Source: Calliopum simillimum (lineage: Eukaryota > Arthropoda > Insecta > Diptera > Lauxaniidae). Taken from it: DNA of 64,000 nt. The stretch covers positions 37,947,948-38,011,947 of the forward strand of contig OX638370.1 in the NCBI GenBank assembly GCA_951812925.1, given 5' to 3'. The notes beneath the pieces were generated by a model. That model was not told the DNA's origin and made no database searches. It worked only from the letters and a program-made list of their open reading frames with translations. Below are positions 34,485 through 46,693 of the stretch, one piece after another (within the stretch, counting starts at the first letter, position 1; every line of letters starts with the position of its first letter). A program made the translations under genes and the position numbers.

Positions 34485-36005
34485 GGGGAGACTGGGGCAC
34501 ATTTGACACTAAATTTTCAAATACCTGTATCTTTGAAAATTATTACACGATCTTAATACTCTTTACTGTTTCTGAAACATTGATTATTTAAGAGTAAAAC
34601 CAAGAAAAAAAAAATTTCAAAAAAACTGTATTAAGAGTCCTTTTTTAAATTTTTTCAAAAAAGTCATTTTGTCAATGCAAGGGGCACATTTGACACTCAC
34701 AAAAATAACACAGAAACATTAAAAAAAACATTAATACATAAATTTTTTTCATATAAATACAAATTATAAGTATGTATGTATTAACGAAGACTTATTTTAT
34801 ATATAAGTGTGAGAAGTCGATGTCAAATACGTATTTAGTGCGTGAACGTGAAGTTGAGGATGGATTTGTTGGAGTTGGTAGTTTAAACTCAATTGCACTC
34901 CTCAAAGTCAGGCAAACATCTTCAACTTCCGGTTTTATAAAAACCCAATTTAATGGTTAAACTCTTCTCAAATAACTGATCTTGTATGAAGTAAAGCTAA
35001 TTACTTCTAAAATTTCTCCCACATAAAAAATTGGTTTTTGGATTTTTTGCCAAATTTCCCTAGGACAATACAATATATAAGTATAAAGAACAATTTCCAA
35101 CAACACCCCTAATAAAAACATCAACATAAAATGTTAGGTAAGACCCAGTTTGGTGGAAATTTCTATGGTCTGGATTTTGGGTAGCACCATCGTCAAGATA
35201 TCTGCAGCGCTTTTACATGATGGGGCATACTTCAAATCAATTTGATAATTATTAAAAACTTCGCATACATGATGAACTTTGATGTCAATATGTCTACTTC
35301 CAATTCATCCATCCGAATTTTCAAATTACAATAAGTGGTAGAGGTCCTGGAAAGTATCCATTCAAAATTCTTGTGTTGTAGATAAAACAAAGGTAACAAA
35401 TTATATTAAATCAAATGAAATGGATTCTGTGTCAGAAGTCGGAGTTTCTCTCTGGTTTCCGATATTAGAAATAGCGTATTTAACTTTTTTTCATCGCCAT
35501 CGGGTCTTTTCGTCTTCATTTTATAGTGGTATACCATATCTTTAAAAAGGTAACACTAGAAAATCTTCTAAAATACACAAACACATATGTCTGGACGAAC
35601 GTCAAATGTGCCCCTTCGGCAAAAGTCAAATGTGCCCCAAAATCTCTTGAAGAATTAAAAATATTTTAGAATTTAAACTATTTGACTTTGATAAAAACCA
35701 CTTTTATTCTATTAATTATAAAGGTTAGAGCTACCAAATTTTCATACTTACTTTTAAAAAGCAATACAACTTTATTTGCAAAACCCTTACAAACAAGATG
35801 TCGAAAATTACAAAAAAATACACAAAAAGTTAAAAAAGCGTATTAGCGCGGGAGGAGTTGAAAGAAAACTGCCAAAGTTCATTACGTTGCTTCCACTCTA
35901 ATTAGTTATGTTTCTGCATTTCAGGTTTTTGGTTCGAAAGGCGTGCTCACACCGAAAACGGCAAAGTCAAATGTGCCCCGGTGTCAAATGTACCCCAGCT
36001 TACCC
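34485..36005. mobile_element. TA-flanked element with iterated GGGGCACATTTGACA termini
   Basis: Flanked by TA (34483-34484 and 36006-36007). The left terminus GGGGAGACTGGGGCACATTT-GACAC pairs with the right terminus, which reads inverted GGGTAAGCTGGGGTACATTT-GACAC. The motif GGGGCACATTTGAC is repeated at 34680 and, inverted, near 35605, 35630 and 35965. About 1.5 kb with no intact gene. It belongs to the same structural class as 24906-25767 and 62842-63870 but differs in sequence. Confidence 0.85.
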
Positions 36006-36009
36006 TATT

Positions 36010-36941
36010 GTTTTTTATTGTAGAAATTTTTGTACCAAAAATAACCAAATTTAAAATTTTAAACTTATTTTCTACGCAAAGGATTTTCTTCAAATTCAGC
36101 ACACCAATTCTATGGAATTTTTTGCATTTTCAGCAAGAAAAATGGTTGATCTATTTTATATAAAACAATGGTTAATAGTTTTTTGGTTTTTTGCTTGATT
36201 TTGTTTGAACTGAATATATCTAGTTTTGCATATAGGGTACTCATATGGAAATCTAGCACACATTTTGTATTTTTCATTTATTTTGTTATTATTCCTTTTT
36301 TTTTAGTAATTAATTAATTTTTTAATAAATATCTGCAGACATTTTTTTATAAAAAAAAGTTCTTTTTGGAAATAAAGCCGAACATTAACTAGGAAATAAC
36401 TCTAGAATATTTAAAAATATAACGCTATAGAAGTTATCGGCAGAAACATTTTTTCAAATAAAGCCATACAAAATTCTGGCCTTATTTCCATTTTGTTTTG
36501 GAATAAAACCAAAAACTTTTCTTGAGTTTGTTCCAAAAATTTATGTATAGAATTTTTTCTGACTTCATTTTCAAAATATTTTCTCGCGATAGTTCCTATG
36601 GCTTTATTTTTAAAAATTGTTTGGCGATATTTCCTATGGCGTTATTATCTTATTATCTAGAGCCGTAAAGTACTTTTATGTAGAAGTGCAATTTCTAAAG
36701 AACAAATAAAATGTCGCATTTATTGGAGGCTATCGTGAATAAATATTACCGGGGATTTTTCCTCAGGCTGTAATCGAGAAAGCACGGCAGTCTAAGAAAA
36801 GTTCACGATAACCCCCATTAACTTTTGTCGGAGTTTTATTTTGTAAGTTTGCGTTTATAACAGCAAAGGCCGAGGAAAAGATTAATAACACAGTCCTACA
36901 ATGGTTTTTCTCTCTTAATTTTAAAAAGCGATTTCTATAGA
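36010..36941. other. Gene-free AT-rich stretch between two repeats
   Basis: No conserved frame. Between about 36360 and 36660 the phrase (AAATAAAGCC) and TTTCCTATGGC/TTCCTATGGC repeat in both orientations, suggesting another small degenerate element. Boundaries are not visible. Confidence 0.4.
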
Positions 36942-39900
36942 TTTAAGTGTGCTGATTACGTGAAAAATAGTGAAAAAATTCTATTACGTCACAATTTTCA
37001 GTAATTTAAGTTTTACTCACAATAAGTGCCTTTTTTATATATACAAGACTACCACTCCTACACTACTGAACGTATCAAAACCATATTTGCACCAAATGTT
37101 TTTTTGGTGCTTCAACATATTTATAAGAAAAATGGGTTCGATTGGACAAGGGAGCGTTATACCCCTCATACAAAAATAAAACTCAAAATAATTGGAAATT
37201 TTATTTGAGTTGCTCCTACGCCTATACTAGTAGATATATTGAAACCATATTAACACCATATGAGCCGTTCATTTTGAAAGTGGCCTAAGTCCATTTCGGG
37301 GCAAAAGTAATGCTGTTCGCATTATATGCCGTAATAATCGGTTTTTTGCTCGATACTGTTTTTTAAACATAACGCCATTAATTTCACACAATGTGGTAAA
37401 CTTTCTGCAAAGACAGAATTCAATTTTATTCGGCTCATATAACCGCCTAATACTATGGCAGATTTGTCTTGATAATGGGGGTAATTGAATGAAAGTACGG
37501 TGCGCTTGGTATACAAAGAAAGCAAAAAAAAGGCACATCTACATACTTTACCTGCATTATGAAACTTGATATCTGGATAAATATTATGAGTAGCAACTAT
37601 CTTGAACGTAAGGAGAGCACCAAAAAAATATATTGTGCAAGAATGGTTTAAATATGTTGAGTATTTTAGGCCTGAAATTGAAGAGTACATAAGCATAATA
37701 ATAAGTTTTCAAATGCTGCACAGGCAACAAGGGTACCCCTCTTAAAATTACGAGAGTGATTTCCGATGTATTTTTTGATGCTGAGCCCAAATCTGATTAT
37801 AAAATTGCTCTATCACGCCAAAAATTTGAAAATAACTGTGAAATACACACGATTATTCACTATTTTTGAGGCTATGAAAATTGTAGTATCTCAAAATCCT
37901 GACGTGATGAAAATAAACCAAGTTCAGATTCGTGATTAGAAGGTCCCAACCCACCATAAAAAGCTTGAAAAATCAAGAGAGAAAAAAAAGTGGCAAATTT
38001 GCAGGCCTGTGTATTAATATCAATCACACCGTCAAATTACATACAGAAATCAGGAATGGCTTCTGATTTTTGACGAATTTTGGCAAAGTTTTTGACTGAC
38101 TCAAAGTACACAAAGATTCTGCCTAATTGTATAAATCCATGTCTGTCAGGAGGGACCGAAATAACTACTTTTCTTTTAATTAGTAGTTCCAGTTATGTAG
38201 CTACTTATGGAATCGTAGTACTGGGTGGCAAACGTCTACGCTACGGTAATGAATAGTTCACACTTGAGATGGGCACGGGAATAATTTTTGAAGCTTTATC
38301 CGACACGACACGACACGATGTAAGCACTTAAAAAAAAGCTCGGTTCCTAAACTAACTAAGGACAGCATTTTTTCTAAATTTGTGCTTCTCACCCTTCGTG
38401 TGATTTCAGGGCTCTTACGGGCTTCTAATTTTCGGACTTTTGTGGTAAGGATCGAGCCCGCACGAAATTAAATTTCAAAGCTCGAGCCCGTCGCCGAAGA
38501 GTAAAGGTAATTCATTTCTAGACCCTTTGTACCCTTTATACTGTTATCCGTAAACTGGACTTGTTTCCGTCACCTAAATTGAATCTGCAAACTGATTAGT
38601 TCCACTGTGCAATGCTTCAACTACTTAGTTGCTTTTCTTAACTGATAAGCAACTTATCAGTTTCATGAAATTTTTACGATACTTGCGATTAAATTTTTTT
38701 ATTATTCTAATTCCATGTTTTTTGATAATTCCTATTTTTCATCGAGTAACTTGACGTACTCAATGCACCTTATCTCTTTACTTTTGTTGTTTTTGTTGTT
38801 GCTCAAAAACAAAAAACAAAATCGCTGCTCTTTATTGAATATCTTGTCTTTTTTTTAATTTTATTTAACACTCTCACCTGTTGCAATACTTTATTTACCA
38901 GTGAATTATGTAAATATTTTTTGTACTCTCTTTTAAGCCAGCTTTCGTTGAACTTTACGCCACCTAAGTTGTATATTTCAATTGTTCTTTTTAAACATCT
39001 TTTATCTACTGTTAAATTTAATTATTTACAGTTCTGCGCTATTTTCCTAATATTTTTATTAAATTTTTCTAAATTACACCATTACAAAAACAGGACTTCA
39101 TAAATTAACTAACGAATGAACTGTCACTTTGCTTAAAATCTGTAAACATACCAACTGAAATGTCAAATTTTTGGCTGATTGTAAACATGCGTGAAGTTGG
39201 CTACATTTGTCAAGTGTAGGGCTTCTGTTGTCACTTATCAAAAACGTAATAGATTCGTATGTTGCAATAAAACTTTATACTAGCTTTTTCTGTTCACATA
39301 TAAACTGGCGTCAAAAACACAACCGTTCAACAATCAGATCTGATCATTTTAGTCGATTTTTTGGCTAAATAATTATTATAATATAAGATTATCGACTGTT
39401 AAAATTATTTTTAAACCTTGTTTGGTTTGTTAAACTTTTAATTCTACAAAAGAAAATGTAATCAAAAATGTTTGATCGGATTTACTTTTAGAGATATAGC
39501 CATAGGAAGATCGGGATATAGCTTTTATGAAAACCGGTATAAGTTCGAAACCCCTGGCTGGATTTTATTAATATTGGTGTATATGAAAGGTATTTTAACT
39601 GACTAATAAAATGGTTTTAAGTCTGGGTGAAAACTTTCGAGATATAGCGTATTTTCAAAAATGTTTACATGTTTTTTTTTAGTTTTAAAGCACTATTTTT
39701 CAAAAAAATGTATTATCAACCTATAGTTTCCTTTCAGTTGATTTGCAATTTATACCTCATTTCTTTCATTAGCACATTTTTTATAGGAAAACAAAAAAGT
39801 TAACCAAAGAAATTTTCATGAACAACAACGGAAAATGGAATTTGGCTAGTAAACTAGGTGTTGGGTATATTATAGACTGATCCGCGGTATTAAATTTATA

Positions 39901-42137
39901 GGAGTTTTAAATCCAGAGTTTTGGCCGCAGGCCATCCACTTACCCCTACTCTTATGCAAAATTACTGTGGGAAAAAAAACTCTGTCCAAATTTCAGAAAA
40001 ATCGTAATATCTCGAAAATTTCGAGCCAAATTTCAAAAAAATCTAGAATCACTATTAAATTACCTTATTAAATTACCTTTCATGTGACACCCACTTTTTG
40101 AAAATCAATCGAGCAGTTTTATAAGACATTTTTGGAAAAATAGTGCCTTAAAACCAAGAAACCTGGTAAAATTTTTCCAAATTTCTCATGTCTCGAAAAC
40201 CATGACTCGGGATTTTAAAATTTTTGCACACCGATTTTGTAGCCAGTTAAAATACCTCATGACAACGATTTTATTAAAATTCATCCAGGGGTTCTGAACT
40301 TATACCGGTTTTTATAAAAGATATATCCCGATATTCCGATGGCTATATCACCGAAAGTAGGTTCGACCAGAACTTTTTGTTGTTGTGTTAATTAATTCCT
40401 AGAGCTCTATTTGGACATAACAAATAACAACAACAGTTTTAAAAGTAAAATCGTTCCTTATAAATTTACCGAATGAGAATAATTGACACGTTTTTTTTTT
40501 TTTGATGCGTATACTGGGTGTATTGCTAAAGGTTACGAAGCTTCTGGTAGGTGATAGAAGAGGACTAGACTAATAAAAAATTGCACTTGGTGGGGGGTTT
40601 AAAATGTACCTCTGACGAGTTATGGGGTTAAAACGGATATTCTGACTTAACGTTTTAAAGAAAACATTTCGGTAGCGAAATTTTAGCTAATTGTAAGAGC
40701 TTTCAGTTAGTGTATATGGTTTACAGAGTGTAAAAGAATTTCGCAAAGTTCTGGACCTTTAAAGTAGATATTTTGATTTTTTTCTCCCCATTTTTTGACT
40801 TTGGCGGCCATTTTAGTATGAAAAAGGTCCTATTAACATACCCTTTCATATTTTTTTTTTTTACATCCATATCAAAACGATCAAGATTTTGTGGGTGGAG
40901 TACGATTTGGCTATAAACTGCCATGAGTAATATGCCACTATTGTGGAAAAAATTACAATAAAAACTAGAAAAAAAATTTTTTTTTTTTTTTTTGTATAAT
41001 TTACTCTCAAAAAAAAAATTTTTGAATTGAGTTTCCCAAAATACGTCATTTTGATTTTTCCTGTTGAAAAAGCTACAAATGTAACTTACAAGCCCACGAA
41101 ATATTGCAGTGGGTCTGCCAGTGGTTCTCCACACTTTTCATTACTTTTTTTGCAATTGAAAACTCTTATTAAATAAAAATTTCAAATTCAAAAAAATTGT
41201 ACTGAAAAAATGCAGTTGATGCCACATTTTATTGTTTTTCTGGAGAACCACTAGCACGCTTGGTGGACTTGTAAGTTACACTTGTAGCGTTTTGTACAAT
41301 ATAAATAAAAAAATCGAAGATATTTTTTGGGAAACTTAATTTAAAAATTTTTTTTAGTGTAAACTGTATAGCAAAAAAAAAAAAAATATTTTTGCTAAAT
41401 TTCATTTTAAAGCTTGTTTCAAGGCAAATCATTTGACACCTTAAAATTAAGAATTGGACAGATGCAACTAAAGTTATAGCTTCTCAGAAAAAAACTAAAC
41501 TAAAAATTTCAAAGCTCCATCCATATCTCCGGCATTTTTTTAAATTTTGAAAAAATATTTGGTAGTTATTTTTTGCACAATACCACTATATTTATAGGCG
41601 AATCGAATTCCATCAAAAAATTTCTTCATCGTTTTGACATGGTTTGCACCTCATACAAAATCAAAAAATTAATTTCAAAAATTTCCTCGTGTTAACTATG
41701 AAATATCAAACACTAATACCTTATTCTCACTTGCCTGGTTAACCAGCCTAAAATCAGAAAATCTTGATAATCAAAGAACCACGTTCACACTTTTCAATGA
41801 CACTTTTTTGGCGTTTACCAAATCACGACACTATTTTCACTTTTTTTCAAATATATTTTTATATATTTCGTTATTTAAATTCTTTTTTAAAATACATTTT
41901 TAATTTTAGCTTTACTTTGCTTTTATTAAAAATGTTTTATTTGCTTACATTTGTCAAAAGAAAAGGAAATTTCCTAATTTCCCTGGGATTTTTTGAATTT
42001 GGAGATGCCAATTTTTTGGGTTAAATGATCTAATTGTTTAAAAACTTGCTAATCTTTTCCATACAAATCGAACAGCTTTTTATATAGAAAACTATCCTGG
42101 TCAGTGCTTAATCATCATTCATATTGCGAATAGCTTA
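36942..42137. repeat. Large duplicated block, copy B
   Basis: Same orientation as copy A (14-8178). It lacks the 3.3-kb GATATC element (junction near 39264) and the giant palindrome (junction 42600/42601, in the adjoining element), and has an extra 362-bp segment (40397-40758). The match continues past 42137 through the GGGGAGATGTG element to about 43034. Over long stretches (for example 7740-8170 against 41700-42130) only a few differences per several hundred bases are seen. No genes. Confidence 0.88.
40397..40758. other. 362-bp segment between TTAA sites, absent from copy A
   Basis: Copy A reads GTGTTAATTAAAGTAG at 6793-6808. Copy B has TTAA (40393-40396), 362 bp, then TTAA (40759-40762) and AGTAG. 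This is either a TTAA-targeting insertion in B or a microhomology-mediated deletion in A. The segment ends show no inverted repeat, which favours deletion in A. Confidence 0.6.
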
Positions 42138-43082
42138 GGGGAGATGTGTGTACATTGGTCCGCTTTTCAGTTTTTTCAATGTGCTGGATTTTCCAAAAAA
42201 GTTTCTTTAGTTTTTTGATTAAGATATATTTCTACAATGCTTTCAGCATCAAATGACGTGACAATGATATTTCTACGTTTTACCGTTGAGTAGAAACATT
42301 ATTTTTTCCGTTGTAATCTCAAACGGTCCAAGCTACACCATGCAAGTGTACCTTGGACTATTAAAAATAAAATAGAATACATTGTATTTAGGTAATAAAT
42401 TATAAAAGAACCATTTATTATGTATTGGCCCTATGCTCCTCCTAGGAGTTAAAGGAGAATACATACATACATTTATTATGTAATCAAAAGTAAAATTTTT
42501 TTCAACAAAAAAAAAAAAATTTTTCATAAACAAAAATTATAACACAAAAAAGTGCATTCAGTAAAAAACAATTAATTAAACAAAAATGGTTGCAAATAAA
42601 TACATTTATCAAGTAAATAATAACAATAATAATATTATACTGAAAGGCGATTATGGTTCCTGGTTGATCGTCAAAAAAGGCTTCCTGGTCAATAAGCATA
42701 GGTCCAAGGTACACACTGACAGCATGTTTAACAAACTGTCAACACCCATAACATTTATTAATGAAAATACATCTAAAACACACTAAAAGCTTAAAACAAT
42801 AACTAAACTTCCTTCCTGATGTTGTAAAATTTAAATATTTCAAGTAAGTTTCTCAAAAAACGTTTCGTAGTTTACTCCAAAAACAAATTTTTAAGCACAA
42901 AAAACACTTTTTCCGTCGCTTTTTATACACGCATACAGCTTGACGGTCTGAAGTCAACTAATATGAGTCACCGATATGAGTGAAAAATTCCATAGAAGAA
43001 CATTATCGTACACGTGCAGCTGTTGAGTGGCAAATGGCACTCGGACCGAGGTACACTTGGACCAAGGTATACACATCTCCCC
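42138..43082. mobile_element. TA-flanked GGGGAGATGTG element, complete copy B
   Basis: Flanked by TA. The left end is GGGGAGATGTGTGTACATTG and the right end CCAAGGTATACACATCTCCCC, with the GGTCCAAGGTACAC motif repeated near both ends (for example 42325-42360, 42700-42715, 43040-43070). 945 bp including a 58-bp gain from a LINE-tail insertion. The segment 42960-43034 is homologous to the last exon of the MADF gene at 11151. Confidence 0.88.
42412..42482. mobile_element. 45-bp LINE 3'-tail insertion with 13-bp target-site duplication
   Basis: CATTTATTATGTA occurs at 42412-42424 and again at 42470-42482, but only once in the homologous copies (near 8454 and 25180). Between them are 45 bp (42425-42469) matching the 3' end of the LINE at 30180-30245 (GCTCCTCCTAGGAGTTAAAG then ATACATACATA). 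This is a severely 5'-truncated target-primed insertion of that LINE family. Confidence 0.9.
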
Positions 43083-43265
43083 TATATCATTAAATTTTAA
43101 ATTTTCTTAAAAGCGGTAGCCCTGCCGAAGCAACCTTCACAAATGACTGGAAATTCTTACTGGGGACTACAGGTGTTTGCCCTATTTGACATTTCATTTC
43201 ACTAAGTGGAATCCACTTAAATATTTAAAAGTGGATTAATGATAAAAAGATAAAAAGGTAGAAAA

Positions 43266-45154
43266 ATGTTGAGCAACGTTCGAAGCCTGTTAACAAAAGT
43301 AAGATTTGAAATAAATTTATTTGAGTGACCTATATTTTTAAAAAATATTTCGTTTGTGTAATGAAAAATAGGGGAAGTTGTTGCTTCTGTTGTTGTATAT
43401 GTTGGTATAGTTCCTCAATTGTGGGATCATTTTCTGTTTCTCTACATAAAATGTGCTAACGAAGTTAATTTAGGTACAAGTAGGATATCAGATGATTGGA
43501 AATGAATTAAGCTTTCTCACTATGCTAATAAAACTATGAGTTAATTATGTATTTTTTGGAGAAATTGGCGGTTCTTTCGAAAAAGTAGTGGTGCATTTTG
43601 CGAGAAACCGTCATATCTCGAAAACTATATCTCGAATTTAGTTTTCATCACGCAAATTTTGTATATTGCTAAAATACCGTTAATTTGTCTTGAATTTTTT
43701 CAAATCCATTGAGTGGTTCCGAACTTATACCGGTTTTTCTAAAAGCTATATACGATGTCTATCTCCGAAACTGCTTTCGGTCGAAATTTGTTAATTATGT
43801 ACATATTTCTTAATATTAAAAATTTAAAAAAATATATTTGAAAAACAATATCCTTAAATGTCGCTTAAGTAAACTTAATCCAAATGTTTAATAATTTCAG
43901 AAATCATATTTAATTTTTCTAATTAATAGAATTTGCAACAATGTGTGCAACAATGTGTGCAACAATGTATTGCACCATTGCATGTGAGCTCCATCAAACG
44001 CGGGCAATACATTGAAGTCCAACAAAAGGATGGTGTGCGTGAAATTACGCTAAACGAGCCTACATCACTTAATTCACTCTCAATGGGAATGATGGACTCC
44101 ATATTAGCAGAATTAAACAGAGATTTGGACAATAGAGATTTGCGATGTATTGTTTTGTCTGCGTGTGGTCCCGTTTGGTCCGCAGGGCATAATCTTAAGG
44201 AGCTGGTAAAAAAATTAAATTACATTTTTTCGTTTGTTAACACTCTCCTATGTTATAGACTCCGGAAACAGGCTCCGATCATCATGTTAAGATCATTAAA
44301 AAATGTACTGAAATTATAACGAACATTTACAAGTCACCAGTACCAATTATAGCCAAAGTAAATGGATTAGCTGCAGCAGCAGGTGTCCAACTGGTAGCCT
44401 CATGTGATATTGTTGTTTGTAGCGATACTAGTAGCTTTTCTACACCAGCGTAAAGAAACATTTTTAAAAATTTACAAAACAAAGTACTAAATACATATAT
44501 CTCTTTACTTATTCAGTGCCAACTTTGGGGTTTTTGCTTCCACGCCCGGCATTGCAATGTCCCGTACGATGCCACGTCTTAAGTCTTTCTATATGCTAGT
44601 GACCGGTTTGCCTATAACTGCACAAGAGGCGTATATAGCAGGTACTGTATTTTAGGGCGGCTTACGTCTAGAATCTTATTTTGTATGAAATACTTTTTCG
44701 TTATGGTACTGTTTCTTCGATTCTTAGAATAATTTTCCTCTCACAATACTAAAATGTCGTTTTACTATTCGCTAAAAGTATTGGATTTATTAATTTGCCT
44801 TAGTCCCTTTTGTCATTAATTAATTGCTTTTATTTTCTCCAAGGTCTTGTTAGTGTTGTTACTCCTGAAGCACAACTTGACGCAGAAGTGGCAAAGGTAA
44901 CCGATTCTATCAAACAAAAAAGTCGTGCTGTTATTAAACTTGGTAAAGAATTCTATTACAAGCAACTAAATATGAACATAACAGATGCTTATAATCATGG
45001 TGCAGAGGTTTGTACAGTAAAATTACTTTTATTTTGTAATTATATTAAAAAAACTTATCAATAGATTATGCGTGACAATATCTCTATGAATGATGGCGTG
45101 GAAGGTATTCGGAGCTTTATAGAAAAACGTCAACCCAAATGGTCGCATAAGTAA
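43266..45154 (+). CDS. Enoyl-CoA hydratase domain-containing protein 3-like, upstream tandem copy
   Basis: Crotonase-fold protein, ortholog group of human ECHDC3 and fly CG6984, probably mitochondrial. Six exons: 43266-43298, 43930-44205, 44259-44449, 44517-44641, 44844-45007, 45065-45154; GT-AG borders, 879 nt, 292 aa. Conserved blocks: DGVREITLNEPTSLNSLSMG, SAGHNLKEL (first oxyanion-hole segment), NGLAAAAGVQLVASCDIVVC (second) and a WSHK C-terminus. Against the downstream copy it has an extra 12 residues (QQCV repeated) just after the start exon and three changes in otherwise conserved positions: GCQL to GVQL, STPG to STPA, FCSTPG to FASTPG. The frame is intact and splice sites are good, so it may be functional but diverging. 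AATAAA at 45340-45345. The first 11 residues (MLSNVRSLLTK) look like a mitochondrial targeting start. Confidence 0.9.
43936..43971 (+). repeat. In-frame 12-bp tandem repeat (3 units) in ECHDC3-like copy 1
   Basis: CAACAATGTGTG occurs twice exactly and a third time as CAACAATGTATT. It adds QQCV-QQCV-QQCI at the start of exon 2; the paralogue at 46802 has only NFRA before LHVSS. The 36-nt difference equals the exon-length difference exactly (276 against 240). Confidence 0.95.
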
Positions 45155-45159
45155 TGATC

Positions 45160-46690
45160 GTCATTTTGGTCCCGCGGACTAAAAATGTACTTGTTATTGG
45201 GTGATGTGATAGTCGTATAAGTGATAACAAAGATTTATATTCCGAGGACAAAAAGTGCATTTATTTTTGAGGTGATGTGATTTATTTAAAAAAAAAATGT
45301 TATGTTATATTTTTGATATTCATATTTTAATATACATATAATAAATGTACAGCTCCATTATGTTATAGCGTTTACTTTTCAAAAAAAAATTTTGTTTTTT
45401 TAGTTTTCACTTTACCCGAATAAAATGTTGCCTTTTTTTAAATAAAAATAGAATTGTAAATAAAAAACCACTTCAAAACCTTTCAATATCACCTGTTTTT
45501 GAAAATTCAATGTTCAAAATTCTCACCCCTTCGTTTGAAAAAATGCAACAATTTTTAGAAAATTTTGGAAAAGAACATAAAATTTTGACAACCATCGAAA
45601 GGGGCAGAAAAAGTGTAACATTTTTTTTTTTTTTTTTTTTGAGAAAAGAAAACGCTTTTAACCCTGCGATGTGGAACTGGGCTTTTCGAGGCCCATTTTG
45701 GCTTTAAGTGGGCAATAAGGTTTTTTTCTTAAATCTGATCTCCAAACGTCTTCTTCTTAACTACCGCTAATGGTTTCTGAATGCAATGAATCTTCAGATG
45801 GGTCGTTTGTGCTCACTTCGTAGAACAAACAGGTTCTGTTGCTATAGCAACACCGGATTAGTACCTACTGGCCCTGGACATCTACTTGCATTTGATGATT
45901 ACTTTAGGATCAAACACTATCAGAAAGTTCATTAAATAAACCAAAATAGTCGTTTTCGGCGTATTTGGATGTATTTGCCGATGCTGATTCCGAATCCCTC
46001 TTAAAATTGCTCTATCGCGTATGGTTTTTGAGATATTTTAACCCAAAAATTCAAAAGGACGCATAAAATTATTTTTGACTCTTATTTACTAAGGGCATCG
46101 CTAAGTACTATCCTTCGTCTTCAAAATATGCTATGAATTGGTCTTGTCTGATTTCTCCTTAAAAAGTTTTTTTAATTTAATTTTAATCACGGTCGCAAAG
46201 GACACTTTTTCCACTTTACAAATTTTAAATTGGAAATCTATTCTGACGAGAGTGGCAATTTTTCTATTATGGTGGGCTTTAGCCGACTTCTAATAAAACG
46301 AGTAGTAAGTATTATTTTAATAGAAATTATAAAATTGCTGCAGTAGCAATATTTATATTTGCATAGATGCAACTTTTAAGAATAGTGCTCTATTCACGTA
46401 GTCATACATGCATCCTGCAACAGTTGTTGCGCAACTTTTTTATTTTTTTTTTGCAAAAAGCTCCGTAATAAGTACAGTGAGTGCTGCGCGCCAAACTTTA
46501 TACTGCCACATTGCAACTAAATTTTGTTGCATTTCCGAAAGCACCTCTACAGAAACTGCGTAGTTCAGTTTCTACTGGGGATAACAGCTGTTTTGTTATT
46601 TTGACATTTAATCAAATGATTTTGACATTTAACAGCTGTTAGCTATTTACTTATTTACCGGTCATTAAAAATTTGTGTTTTAATAAATTG
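45160..46690. other. Intergenic between the two ECHDC3-like genes
   Basis: Contains the polyadenylation signal AATAAA of the first gene at 45340-45345. The stretch from 45700 to 46560 has no conserved frame. Just before the second gene are CAGCTGTT and TTTGACATTT repeats (46576-46640), comparable to TTTGACATTTCATTTC before the first gene (43179), which suggests the promoter-proximal DNA was duplicated together with the gene. Confidence 0.5.
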
Positions 46691-46693
46691 AAA

